DNA of 64,000 bases from Planctomycetota bacterium (GTDB lineage: Bacteria > Planctomycetota > Planctomycetia > Gemmatales > Gemmataceae). The stretch covers positions 1 to 64,000 of the forward strand of contig VGZI01000007.1 of NCBI GenBank assembly GCA_016872605.1, written 5' to 3'. Positions 16,816 through 24,464 of this stretch are shown piece after piece. A model generated the notes under the pieces. It worked only from the letters and a program-made list of their open reading frames with translations. It was not told the origin of the DNA and did no database searches. Within the stretch, counting starts at the first letter, position 1. Every line of letters begins with the position of its first letter. Made by a program: the position numbers and the translations under genes.

Positions 16816-19143
16816 ATGCCGCAGAAGTTTGAGGAGATGCTGGCGAGCCTGACCGAGGCCCAGCGCGAGGCAGTGCTTCACACGGAGGGGCCGCTGTTGG
16901 TGCTCGCCGGGCCGGGCAGCGGCAAGACGCGCGTCATCACCTGCCGCATTGCCAACCTCATCCATCAAGGTGTTCGGCCTTATCAGATCCTGGCGATCAC
17001 ATTCACGAACAAGGCGGCCGCCGAGATGAAGCAGCGCGTTGCCGCCATGCTTCCGGGCCATAGCGTTTGGATCAGCACGTTTCATAGCCTTGGCGTGCGG
17101 CTCCTGCGACAATACGCCGATCGGCTGGGCCTCGACCGCAACTTCACGATCTATGATCAGAACGACCGCGTTCGGCTGGTAAAATTGGCCCTCGACTCGG
17201 CAGCAATCGACAGCACGCGCTTTACGCCCGATACGATCCAAGGCGCGATAAGCAAGGCCAAAAACCAACTGCTCTTGCCGCCCGCCTACGCGGAGAAGGC
17301 GAACGATTACTTCACGCAGGTTGTCGCTCAGGTCTATCCGGTCTACGAAAAGAAGATGCGCGACGCCAATGCGGTCGACTTCGACGACCTGCTCCTTTGG
17401 CCCGCGTTGGCGCTCAAGAACAACGAAGAGATTCGCGCCGAACTTGATTCGCGCTTTCGTTATGTCTTGGTCGACGAGTACCAGGATACGAATCGGGCTC
17501 AGTACGCGATCGCTCGTGGCTTGACGATCGACTATCCGAATCTCTGCGTCGTTGGCGATCCGGATCAGTCGGTTTACCGGTGGCGCGGGGCCGACATTCG
17601 CAACATTCTCGATTTCGAACGCGACTTTCCGAATGCTCGGGTCATCGCTTTGGAAGAGAACTTTCGCAGCACCAAGGCGATTCTTCGCGTTGCTGATCAC
17701 CTCATCGTGCACAACAAGAAGCGGAAGCCGAAAACGCTGTACACGGCCAAGGACGAAGGCCAACCGGTCGGCGTGCTGTTGTTCGAGACCGGCATGGAGG
17801 AAGCCGACCTGATCGCGCAGCGCATTCGCCTGGCGGTGGAAGGAGAATCGCTCCCCTCGCCCCTCCGGGGGAGAGTGGCCGGGGATGAGGAGGCCGAGCC
17901 AACCACGAAACGCCGTTACCGCGATTTCGCCATCTTGCTGCGCATCAATGCCCTGTCGCGCAACCTGGAAGCGGCATTCGTGCGGCAACGCATCCCATTC
18001 CAGATCGTCCGCGGTGTCGCCTTCTTCGAACGCAAGGAAAACCGCGATATCCTGGCGTACTTGCGCCTGTTGCTCAATCCGAAGGACGACCTGTCGTTCC
18101 TGCGTGCCGTCAACGAGCCGGCGCGAGGCATCGGCAAAACATCGCTGGAGCACTTGCAAAAATACGCTGAGCCGCGCGAGATGAGCCTTCTCGAAGCCGC
18201 GGGACAGGTCGACAAGATTCCGGCCATACGCGGCAAGGCCGTCAACGGACTTCGGGCGTTCGCTCACATGATGAGTGAGTTACGAAGCGTTCTCGAAGCG
18301 ACGCCCGATGAAGTGATGCGGCAAGTAATCGATCGCTCCGGGTATCGCCGCATGCTCAAGGAGTCGACCGATTCGGAGGATCAAGAACGCCTGGCGAATA
18401 TCGAGGAACTCATTACCGCGGCGCATCAGTTTCATGCCGAGGACGAGAGTCGCACCATCGCGGATTTCCTGGAGAATATCACGCTCGCCAGCGATGTGGA
18501 TGGCTGGGACGAGAAGCAAGATTGCGTCGCCGTCATGACTTTGCACGCTGCCAAGGGCTTGGAGTTCCCAGTCGTCTATATGATGGCGATGGAGCAGGGG
18601 ATCTTGCCGCACGAGCGTAGCCTGACGCGCGACGAGGAACTCGAAGAAGAACGGCGGCTGGCGTTCGTCGGCATCACGCGCGCTCAGGAAGAGCTATATC
18701 TTAGCTATGCCCGCATGCGCGAGTTTCGCGGCCAAACGCTCTACGCGGTGCCGAGCATGTTCCTGGAGGAATTGCCGAGCGACGGAATGGAAGCGATCGA
18801 CCTGTCGGCAAGCAGCGGTCGCACCTCCGCGGCGGCAGACGCCTGGCGGGGCCATACCACGGGAGCCAGCCAAGGATGGTACGACACAGGATTCGCCACG
18901 AGTCGGGAGCGTGTGGAGAGCCGCGAGCCTTCGGCGAACCGGGAGCGTGAGCGACTGGAGGAGTCCGCATCATCCGGCGACTACGAAGTCGGTGTGCTGG
19001 TTCATCACGAAGTTCACGGTGTGGGACGCATCACCGAGGTCAGCGGGCACGGTGCGCTTCGCAAGCTGAAGATCCGTTTTGCCAGCGGCGAGCGGAAATT
19101 CATCGCGGCGAAAGCCAGACTTGCCATCGTTCAAATGCCGTAG
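16816..19143 (+). CDS. pcrA: ATP-dependent 3'-5' DNA helicase, PcrA/UvrD family
   Basis: A 775-residue superfamily 1A helicase for DNA repair and replication restart. Motifs in order: Q-motif region LTEAQREAV, Walker A GPGSGKT, ITFTNKAAAEMKQR, Walker B VDEYQDTN, motif III GDPDQSVYRWRGAD, ENFRST, and the C-terminal motif TLHAAKGLEFPVVY with VGITRAQEELYLSYA. The C-terminus ends in a Tudor-like segment (VHHEVHGVGRITEVSG), as in PcrA, where it binds RNA polymerase. Start 16816 follows AAGGAG. Two stretches look inserted: residues of about 344-365 from a family D palindrome and about 690-720 (RERVESREPSANRERERLEE) from a family G repeat in the flexible linker. Confidence 0.94.
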   Translation: MPQKFEEMLASLTEAQREAVLHTEGPLLVLAGPGSGKTRVITCRIANLIHQGVRPYQILAITFTNKAAAEMKQRVAAMLPGHSVWISTFHSLGVRLLRQYADRLGLDRNFTIYDQNDRVRLVKLALDSAAIDSTRFTPDTIQGAISKAKNQLLLPPAYAEKANDYFTQVVAQVYPVYEKKMRDANAVDFDDLLLWPALALKNNEEIRAELDSRFRYVLVDEYQDTNRAQYAIARGLTIDYPNLCVVGDPDQSVYRWRGADIRNILDFERDFPNARVIALEENFRSTKAILRVADHLIVHNKKRKPKTLYTAKDEGQPVGVLLFETGMEEADLIAQRIRLAVEGESLPSPLRGRVAGDEEAEPTTKRRYRDFAILLRINALSRNLEAAFVRQRIPFQIVRGVAFFERKENRDILAYLRLLLNPKDDLSFLRAVNEPARGIGKTSLEHLQKYAEPREMSLLEAAGQVDKIPAIRGKAVNGLRAFAHMMSELRSVLEATPDEVMRQVIDRSGYRRMLKESTDSEDQERLANIEELITAAHQFHAEDESRTIADFLENITLASDVDGWDEKQDCVAVMTLHAAKGLEFPVVYMMAMEQGILPHERSLTRDEELEEERRLAFVGITRAQEELYLSYARMREFRGQTLYAVPSMFLEELPSDGMEAIDLSASSGRTSAAADAWRGHTTGASQGWYDTGFATSRERVESREPSANRERERLEESASSGDYEVGVLVHHEVHGVGRITEVSGHGALRKLKIRFASGERKFIAAKARLAIVQMP
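17850..17890. repeat. In-gene GC-rich palindrome, family D (copy 2, in pcrA)
   Basis: CTCCCCTCGCCCCTCC pairs with GGGGGAGAGTGG, followed by CCGGGGATGAGG. Read in frame, it adds SLPSPLRGRVAGDEE between the helicase segments RIRLAVEG and RYRDFAILLR, which are normally close together. Confidence 0.8.
18939..18960. repeat. Family G repeat in pcrA
   Basis: CCGGGAGCGTGAGCGACTGG closely matches CCGGGAGCGTTAGCGACCGG in the DUF1501 gene at 32334-32356. It is read as REREREL-type sequence in the linker before the Tudor-like domain of PcrA. Confidence 0.5.
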
Positions 19144-19197
19144 TATTTGCGGCTCAGGCGGTTGAGCCGAATCCGTTTCCTATTTTTGGAGCCAATC

Positions 19198-19710
19198 ATG
19201 CGATGCCTTGCCGTCGTCTTGGCGAGCCTGGCGTTGGCGAACATCAGTTCTGCCCAGGGCGTGCCGAAGCTGCCGCCGCCACCGTCGCTGCCTCCGTCGC
19301 TCAAGATTGTTGCTGAAGTTGACAGAGACAGGGGCAACTTCGTGTTTGTCGAAACGGTCACGCGGTTCGTCGAGGTGACAAAAGAAGTTGAAGTGATGCA
19401 AAACGGCATGGTGTTCAAAAGGACTGTAACCGAAAGTGTTCCTGTCATGGAGATGCGCATGGTTGCTCACGCCATCAAGGACAACCGATTCATGACGGCC
19501 GGCGGCAAGAAGATCGCGCCGGACGACGTGCTGAATCGCCTCAAGAAGGGCGCAGTCGTTGCGGTCAGCGGCAACAATGTCCCTCCCGCGGCCGCATTCC
19601 TGCAAGCGCTCAATGCCGAGACGATCGTGATTATCCCGACGCGAGTGCAGGGCGATTTCATCCCGCCTCCACCGCCGCCGCCTCCGCCGCCGAAAAAGGC
19701 CGACTCGTAA
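19198..19710 (+). CDS. Small secreted protein with polyproline tail
   Basis: A 170-residue exported protein of unknown function. The signal peptide MRCLAVVLASLALANISSAQG is followed by a proline-rich stretch (PKLPPPPSLPPSLK), a central domain with VTRFVEVTKEVEVMQNGM and KIAPDDVLNRLKKGAVVAVSGN, and a C-terminal run of ten prolines before KKADS. The central part is predicted mainly beta/alpha and resembles no family I know. The start at 19198 fits TTGGAG upstream and the signal peptide. It lies 54 bases after pcrA, so read-through from pcrA is possible. Confidence 0.75.
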   Translation: MRCLAVVLASLALANISSAQGVPKLPPPPSLPPSLKIVAEVDRDRGNFVFVETVTRFVEVTKEVEVMQNGMVFKRTVTESVPVMEMRMVAHAIKDNRFMTAGGKKIAPDDVLNRLKKGAVVAVSGNNVPPAAAFLQALNAETIVIIPTRVQGDFIPPPPPPPPPPKKADS

Positions 19711-19721
19711 TTGCCCGCCCC

Positions 19722-19757
19722 GTTTAGCGTTCGCGCGGCGCCGCGCGAACGCCAAAC
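19722..19757. repeat. Intergenic palindrome, family A (copy 5)
   Basis: GTTTAGCGTTCGCGCGGC joined directly to its complement with one mismatch, centred on GGCGCC. It lies between the small secreted protein (stop at 19710) and the isomerase/epimerase gene (start at 19785). Confidence 0.88.
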
Positions 19758-19784
19758 AGGTCCCAAGATACTCTGGACGATATC

Positions 19785-20627
19785 ATGTTCATCCTCAGTG
19801 CTTTCGCCGACGAAATCGATCCCGATCCGAAGAAGCAGGTCGATGTGCTCAAAGCGTGCGGCGTTCGCCATATCGAGTTTCGCTCGATTCTGGGCACGAA
19901 TGTGCTGGCGCTCACCGATCTGCAAATCCGCGAGTTTCAGTCGCTCCTGACCAAGGAGGGCTTCTGGCTAAGCGCCATCGGGTCGCCGATCGGCAAGATC
20001 AAGATCGACGATCCGTTCGAGCCGCACCTGGAGAGATTCAAACGCGCCATCTACTTGTGCGGTGTCTTCGGCGTCAAGAACATCCGTATCTTCAGCTACT
20101 ATCCGCCCGACAACTTCGACGGCGACTGGTCGAAATGGCGCACTGAAGTGATGAAACGCATGACGCAAAAATGTGAGCTGGCGGCCAGAGCGGGCGTTCG
20201 GCTTGTTCACGAAAACGAGCATCGCATCTACGGCGACTCGCCTGAGCGCGTCACCGACTTGATGACGACTCTGCGAGCGAAATTCCCCGCGACTGTCATC
20301 GGCGCCGTGCACGACCCGGCCAACTTCGTCTTCTGCGGCTATGATCCCTGGCAAGGCTGGCTGGCGTCGAAACCGTTCCTCGTGCACTTCCACATCAAAG
20401 ACTGGATTGCGAAAGCAGAGCACGGATCTCTCGCCGGCGAAGGGCAGGGCCGCATTCCCGAGGTGATCGCCGACGCCGTCACGATGGGCTACGACGGTTT
20501 CGCAACGCTCGAGCCGCATCTCTTGGGCGGCGGTCCGACGGGCGGCGTCACGGGCCCGGAGTTGTTCCCGAAGGCAGTGGCGGCGTTCAAGAAAATACTC
20601 GATGGCGCCGGCGCGAAATATCGATAA
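19785..20627 (+). CDS. Sugar phosphate isomerase/epimerase family protein
   Basis: A 280-residue TIM-barrel protein of the xylose isomerase-like/AP endonuclease 2 family. It begins MFILSAFADEIDPDPKKQVD, continues with VRHIEFRS, GSPIGKIKIDDPFEPHLERF, NIRIFSYYPP, the metal-binding Glu in LVHENEHRIYGDSPER, VIGAVHDPANFVFCG, HFHIKDW and ends ATLEPHLLGGG. The spaced Glu, Asp, His and Glu residues are those that bind the divalent metal in this fold. The sugar substrate is unknown; in planctomycetes such proteins commonly act in the breakdown of unusual sugars or inositol-like compounds. It precedes the CehA-like gene, with a family A palindrome between them. Confidence 0.9.
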   Translation: MFILSAFADEIDPDPKKQVDVLKACGVRHIEFRSILGTNVLALTDLQIREFQSLLTKEGFWLSAIGSPIGKIKIDDPFEPHLERFKRAIYLCGVFGVKNIRIFSYYPPDNFDGDWSKWRTEVMKRMTQKCELAARAGVRLVHENEHRIYGDSPERVTDLMTTLRAKFPATVIGAVHDPANFVFCGYDPWQGWLASKPFLVHFHIKDWIAKAEHGSLAGEGQGRIPEVIADAVTMGYDGFATLEPHLLGGGPTGGVTGPELFPKAVAAFKKILDGAGAKYR

Positions 20628-20630
20628 ACA

Positions 20631-20684
20631 CCGCATGCGGCTTCGCGTTCGCATGGCGCCATGCGAACGCGAAGCCGCATGCGG
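20631..20684. repeat. Intergenic palindrome, family A (copy 6)
   Basis: A perfect 54-base palindrome without a loop: its first half begins CCGCATGCGGCTTCGCG and ends at GGC, and the second half is the exact complement. It begins three bases after the epimerase stop and ends 13 bases before the next start codon, leaving little room for a ribosome binding site. Confidence 0.93.
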
Positions 20685-20697
20685 AAATCTCAAGAAT

Positions 20698-22143
20698 ATG
20701 CAACAAGTCCATCTTCGCATCAACGACGCCGCCACGGGGCAAGCGACGCCCGTGCGCTTGCGCATCACCGACGCCAGCGGGACCTACTACGCCCCGCATG
20801 GCCGCCTCACGGAATTCGCGACCGGCGTCAACCAGGATGTGGGCGGCAATGTGCTGATCGGCGCCAAGAAATGGTGCTACATCGACGGCACGTGTGAAAT
20901 CCTCCTGCCGCCGGGCGAACTGCACGTAGAGATCAGCAAAGGCCCCGAGTACAAGCCGATCGACGAAGCCGTCACGCTCATCCCCGGCAAGATGTCGCTG
21001 CGGTTTACCATCGAACGCTGGTGCGACATGCGCAAGCTCGGCTGGTACTCCGGCGACACGCGCGTCCACTACATGACGCCGGACGCGGCGCTGCTTGAGG
21101 GGCAAGCGGAGGATTTGGCTGTTGTCAACCTGCTGGCAAAGGAGACATTTCTCCACGACCGTGCCGAGCACAAAGCGGTTCCGAACCTGCTGTCGTTCAG
21201 TGGGCAAGCGTTCGCGCGAGAAACGAGCAATTGCGGCGTTGCGGTCAACACGCTCAATGAGAGTCCGCAACTCGGCAGCCTTGGGTTGCTGCACTGTCAT
21301 CGCGTCGTGTATCCGCTGACTTTTGACGATGCGAACTGGACGCTCGCGGATTGGTGCGGCCAGTGCCATCGTAAGAAAGGGCTGGTCGTATGGACGGCGC
21401 CGAACTTCCGTTGGGTTGGCCATGGTGTCGGCGAAACGCTGGCGAACGCCGTGCTCGGCGACATCGACGCTTTTGAGCTGACATCTTTCGAGGACTCAAA
21501 GCTCGACTCGCTTGTCGACTACTACGCTCTCCTTGACGTAGGTGTGTTTCTGCCGCTTGTTGGGGCGAGTGCGAAGGAGAGCAATGAAACGCTGCTCGGC
21601 GGCATGAGGACGTACGCTTTCGTTCAATCGGACCAGGCGCCGACGTACTCGGCGTGGATCGAATCGATTCGATCCGGGAAGACGTTCGTGACGAACGGGC
21701 CGCTGCTGCAATGGACGCTTGACGGTAAGCCTGCAATCGGGCCACTCCGGCCAGCTAGTGGCCAGGCCTTACGCGTACATGCAGAGGCGACGAGTTTGGC
21801 TTCGTACGACAAGATTCAGATCATGTGGAATGGTGAACCGATAGCGTCGTCAGCTTCACATTCGGTTGACTGCGAGTTCGCGCCGCAAGAAAGCGGCTGG
21901 ATTGCCGCGCGATGCCTAGGCGGTGAACGGGCGGGCTGGACTACGTCGGGGGATGTGTTCGCGCATACGTCTGCGTTGGAAGTGCGATTGGACGACAGAC
22001 CCTTCCTGGGACGTGAATCAGCGGTTCGTCGTCTTCGCGCGGACATCGACAAACTGAGCGAATGGGCGAACCGCGAGTCCCTGGCACGCCTAATTTCGGT
22101 GCTGGAAGAAGCGCGGACAGTGCTTGCGAAAAAGTTGTCATGA
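20698..22143 (+). CDS. CehA/McbA-like protein (PHP-related)
   Basis: A 481-residue protein that resembles the CehA/McbA group of PHP-type metallohydrolases. The N-terminal 120 residues form a beta-rich domain (RLRITDASGTYYAPHGRL); the PHP-like part begins at KLGWYSGDTRVHYM and continues to FELTSFE and SGKTFVTNGPLLQWTLDG, a segment that recurs in this family. Several of the histidines that bind metal in active PHP enzymes are not obvious, so activity is uncertain. A CGQCH motif (after LADW) looks like a heme-c site, but there is no signal peptide. The start at 20698 lacks a clear Shine-Dalgarno sequence. Confidence 0.75.
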   Translation: MQQVHLRINDAATGQATPVRLRITDASGTYYAPHGRLTEFATGVNQDVGGNVLIGAKKWCYIDGTCEILLPPGELHVEISKGPEYKPIDEAVTLIPGKMSLRFTIERWCDMRKLGWYSGDTRVHYMTPDAALLEGQAEDLAVVNLLAKETFLHDRAEHKAVPNLLSFSGQAFARETSNCGVAVNTLNESPQLGSLGLLHCHRVVYPLTFDDANWTLADWCGQCHRKKGLVVWTAPNFRWVGHGVGETLANAVLGDIDAFELTSFEDSKLDSLVDYYALLDVGVFLPLVGASAKESNETLLGGMRTYAFVQSDQAPTYSAWIESIRSGKTFVTNGPLLQWTLDGKPAIGPLRPASGQALRVHAEATSLASYDKIQIMWNGEPIASSASHSVDCEFAPQESGWIAARCLGGERAGWTTSGDVFAHTSALEVRLDDRPFLGRESAVRRLRADIDKLSEWANRESLARLISVLEEARTVLAKKLS

Positions 22144-22202
22144 TGCAACGACGCCCGTGCGAGGTGTCAAGGTCCGTTGTTTTCCGACGCGTTTTTTTCG
22201 AC

Positions 22203-22224
22203 CCATGTTCTGCGCGGAACATGG
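22203..22224. repeat. Palindrome related to the 11676 copy
   Basis: CCATGTTC and GAACATGG around TGCGCG; it resembles the palindrome inside the esterase gene. It lies 60-80 bases downstream of the CehA-like gene and 50 bases before the candidate leader peptide of the citramalate synthase gene. Confidence 0.6.
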
Positions 22225-22272
22225 CCCGACGGGCGATTGGACGCTGGTCGAGTTTTCTGCTAACATTCCATC

Positions 22273-22359
22273 ATGACCAGAGTGATTCAATCCCTGATCC
22301 CGATCGCCATTGACGCCGCGCAGGGAGTGCGTGTCGATGTTCGATGGTTCCGGGGCTGA
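22273..22359 (+). CDS. Candidate leader peptide of an attenuator upstream of citramalate synthase
   Basis: A 28-codon frame, MTRVIQSLIPIAIDAAQG then VRVDVRWFRG and TGA. Isoleucine (four codons), valine (four) and leucine (one) make up about a third of it, which is what a leader peptide of a branched-chain amino acid attenuator looks like. It is followed by a Rho-independent terminator (22391-22418) and then by a gene for isoleucine-pathway synthesis. Possible pairing of GGCGTTATCG with CGATGTTGACGGCC, which includes the terminator's upstream base pairs, could act as an antiterminator. No clear Shine-Dalgarno sequence precedes the ATG. Confidence 0.6.
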   Translation: MTRVIQSLIPIAIDAAQGVRVDVRWFRG

Positions 22360-22390
22360 GGTGGCGTTATCGTTGCCAGCGATGTTGACG

Positions 22391-22418
22391 GCCCTGGATT
22401 GATGTCCAGGGCTTTTTT
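22391..22418 (+). terminator. Rho-independent terminator (candidate attenuator)
   Basis: An eight-base stem, GCCCTGGA / TCCAGGGC, with loop TTGATG is followed by six Ts. It lies between the candidate leader peptide and the citramalate synthase start at 22447, so it must be bypassed for that gene to be expressed from an upstream promoter. Confidence 0.8.
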
Positions 22419-22446
22419 GTTTGATCCCAGGGCTTCGTGGTGAATC

Positions 22447-24051
22447 ATGACACGCATCCAAATCTATGACACGACGCTGCGCGACGGCAGCCAGGGGGAA
22501 GGGATCAACTTCTCGCTCCAGGACAAGCTGCTCATTACGAAAAAGCTCGACGAAATAGGCGTCGATTACATCGAAGGCGGCTACCCGCTCTCGAATCCAA
22601 AGGACTTCGAGTACTTTCAGGAAATCCGCAAGCTCAAGCTCAAGCACGCCAAGGTCGCCGCGTTTGGCATGACGCGCCGTAAAAACTGCGACCCCGGAGC
22701 CGATGTCTGCCTCAAGGCGCTGGTCGATTCGCGTGCGGCCGTCATCACCATCGTCGGCAAGACATGGGACATGCACGTGACCGAGGTGCTCGGCGCGACG
22801 CTCGACGAGAACCTGCGCATGATCAACGACTCGGTGCGCTACTGCAAATCGCAGGCGCACGTCGACGAGGTGCTCTACGACGCGGAGCATTTCTTTGACG
22901 GCTTCAAGGCGAACCCCGAATACGCGCTCAAGACATTGAAGGCAGCCCTTGACGGCGGCGCCAAGATGGTGATCCTGTGCGACACCAATGGCGGCACGCT
23001 GCCGGGCGATGTCGCCGAACGGGTCGCCACGATTCGCCAAGGACTCCCCGGCGTGGCGCTCGGCATCCACTGCCACAACGACTGTGACGTGGCGACTTCC
23101 AACTCGCTTGTCGCCGTCGCTCAGGGCGCGACGCAGGTGCAAGGCACGATCAACGGAATCGGCGAACGCTGTGGCAACGCCGACCTCGTCGCCATCATCG
23201 CCAACCTCACGGTCAAGCTCGGCTACGACGTGCTCCAGCCGGGAAGTCTTCAGCATCTGACGGAGCTGTCGCGCTATGTGTACGAAATCGCCAACATGAA
23301 CTTTCGCAACAACCAACCATTCGTCGGCACGTCCGCTTTCGCTCACAAAGGCGGCATGCACGCTCACGGCGTCGCGCGCGTGTCTGCCAGCTACGAGCAC
23401 ATTGACCCTGTCCTTGTCGGCAATGAGCGTCGCATCTTGATCAGCGAACTGTCCGGGCAAGCGAATATCCTTACGAAGACCGCGAAATATGCAATTGCAA
23501 ACAACAAGGAGCTAAGCGTCAAGCTACGCGACATGGTGCAGGACCTTGAAAACCAGGGCTACGAATTCGAAGCGGCAGAGGCGTCATTCGATCTGCTGGT
23601 CAAGAAAGCGCTCGGCGTCTATCGGCCCAAGTTCGAACGGATTGCGTATCGCGTTGGCGTAGAGACGGTTTCCTCCCCTCTCCCGGCCGGGGGAGAGGGG
23701 CCGGGGGTGAGGGGGCTGTCAACCGAGGCGACCGTGAAAATCCGCATCGGCGATGTCATAGAGCACACGGTGGCGGAAGGTGATGGTCCCGTCAACGCTC
23801 TCGACGCTGCCCTTCGAAAGGCCTTGCAGGACGCGTATCCGAACCTGGCCCAGATGCAACTTGTCGATTACAAGGTGCGCGTCGTCAACAGCCGGGCAGG
23901 CACGGCCGCGCGGGTGCGCGTCGTCATCGAATCGCGCGATCACACGGATGTCTGGGGCACGGTCGGCGTCAGCGAGAATATCATCGAAGCAAGCTGGCTA
24001 GCGTTGGCGGACAGCTTTGAGTACAAATTATTCAAGGACGAGGAGCAATGA
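22447..24051 (+). CDS. cimA: Citramalate synthase (LeuA/CimA family)
   Basis: Condenses pyruvate and acetyl-CoA to (R)-citramalate at the start of the threonine-independent isoleucine pathway, judged from its class within the LeuA-like family. The 534-residue protein begins IQIYDTTLRDGSQGEGINFS, with the catalytic Arg/Asp pair, VDYIEGGYPLSNPKD, ILCDTNGGTLPG, the metal-binding HCHNDCDVATSNSL and NGIGERCGNADLV. The C-terminal part holds the LeuA-type regulatory domain (about 430-525). Residues of about 408-424 (SSPLPAGGEGPGVRG) come from a family D palindrome lying at the start of that domain. A very similar 2-isopropylmalate synthase activity cannot be excluded, but the citramalate-type signature EGINFSLQDKL favours CimA. 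Confidence 0.87.
   Translation: MTRIQIYDTTLRDGSQGEGINFSLQDKLLITKKLDEIGVDYIEGGYPLSNPKDFEYFQEIRKLKLKHAKVAAFGMTRRKNCDPGADVCLKALVDSRAAVITIVGKTWDMHVTEVLGATLDENLRMINDSVRYCKSQAHVDEVLYDAEHFFDGFKANPEYALKTLKAALDGGAKMVILCDTNGGTLPGDVAERVATIRQGLPGVALGIHCHNDCDVATSNSLVAVAQGATQVQGTINGIGERCGNADLVAIIANLTVKLGYDVLQPGSLQHLTELSRYVYEIANMNFRNNQPFVGTSAFAHKGGMHAHGVARVSASYEHIDPVLVGNERRILISELSGQANILTKTAKYAIANNKELSVKLRDMVQDLENQGYEFEAAEASFDLLVKKALGVYRPKFERIAYRVGVETVSSPLPAGGEGPGVRGLSTEATVKIRIGDVIEHTVAEGDGPVNALDAALRKALQDAYPNLAQMQLVDYKVRVVNSRAGTAARVRVVIESRDHTDVWGTVGVSENIIEASWLALADSFEYKLFKDEEQ
23671..23714. repeat. In-gene GC-rich palindrome, family D (copy 3, in cimA)
   Basis: The clearest copy: CCTCCCCTCTCCC, then GGCCGGGGGAGAGGGG, then CCGGGGGTGAGGGGG. 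In frame it encodes SSPLPAGGEGPGVRG, between the catalytic and regulatory domains of the synthase. Confidence 0.9.
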
Positions 24052-24052
24052 C

Positions 24053-24102
24053 TGTTTACGTTTGGCGCTCACATGGCGCCGCACGAGCGCTACACGTAAA
24101 CA
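24053..24102. repeat. Intergenic palindrome, family A (copy 7)
   Basis: TGTTTACGTTTGGCGCTC and GAGCGCTACACGTAAACA flank ACATGGCGCCGCAC, with a few mismatches in the arms. It begins one base after the cimA stop and ends 13 bases before the next start codon. Confidence 0.85.
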
Positions 24103-24115
24103 AGAGGCTTTTGAC

Positions 24116-24286
24116 ATGTCCGACGCCGACTCCGATTCGACCGATCGCGCCATGTTCTGGGTCAACCTCGTTGGCTTCGGCCTGGCGTTCGCACTGCTCG
24201 GCGCCTTTTTCGTTCTGTATGGACCTGGTTTTTTGGGGTTGATCATCGTGATGTTCGGCGGAGGGCCGAACTTGCCGGACCGTTGA
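24116..24286 (+). CDS. Small membrane protein 1
   Basis: A 56-residue protein with an acidic N-terminus (MSDADSDSTDRAM) and a hydrophobic stretch FWVNLVGFGLAFALLGAFF followed by a second hydrophobic segment. AGAGG lies nine bases before the ATG. It shares the pattern -FWVNL-...-LYG- with the next small frame (24301-24447), so the two look like a tandem duplication. Function unknown; small membrane proteins of this size often act as regulators or subunits, but nothing here points to a partner. Confidence 0.6.
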   Translation: MSDADSDSTDRAMFWVNLVGFGLAFALLGAFFVLYGPGFLGLIIVMFGGGPNLPDR

Positions 24287-24300
24287 GGATGGGCGAAGCG

Positions 24301-24447
24301 ATGCACGAACGTCAAACGGATCTTGGCGACAGTGCATATTGGGTAAATCTCATTGCGATCAGCGTCCTGGTTGCAGGTCTATTTGTTTGTCTATATGGTG
24401 GCGAGATCGTTTTGCTCGTGGCATCATTTTCGGGCATAGCCGGTTAA
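24301..24447 (+). CDS. Small membrane protein 2 (paralogue of the preceding)
   Basis: A 48-residue frame: MHERQTDLGDSAYWVNLIAI then SVLVAGLFVCLYGGEIVLLVAS and on to the stop. The match YWVNL...LYG to the preceding gene (FWVNL...LYG) and the same acidic/hydrophobic layout suggest a duplicated pair. An in-frame ATG at 24289 is an alternative start; GAGG at 24285-24288 is better placed for 24301. The stop is 17 bases before the valS start. Confidence 0.55.
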   Translation: MHERQTDLGDSAYWVNLIAISVLVAGLFVCLYGGEIVLLVASFSGIAG

Positions 24448-24464
24448 GGAGATTGGAAGGAACA

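Noticed and set aside
19675-19700. Polyproline stretch as a repeat or a coding error
   Set aside because: The run of CCG/CCT codons stays in frame and ends with a normal stop, so it is part of the small secreted protein.
20698-22143. CGQCH heme-c motif in the CehA-like protein
   Set aside because: There is no signal peptide and no other cytochrome feature; heme c attachment needs export, so the match is likely chance.
24339-24464. N-terminal extension of valS
   Set aside because: It overlaps the second small membrane gene in another frame, and valine-tRNA ligase similarity begins at MELAKAYNPQEAQ.
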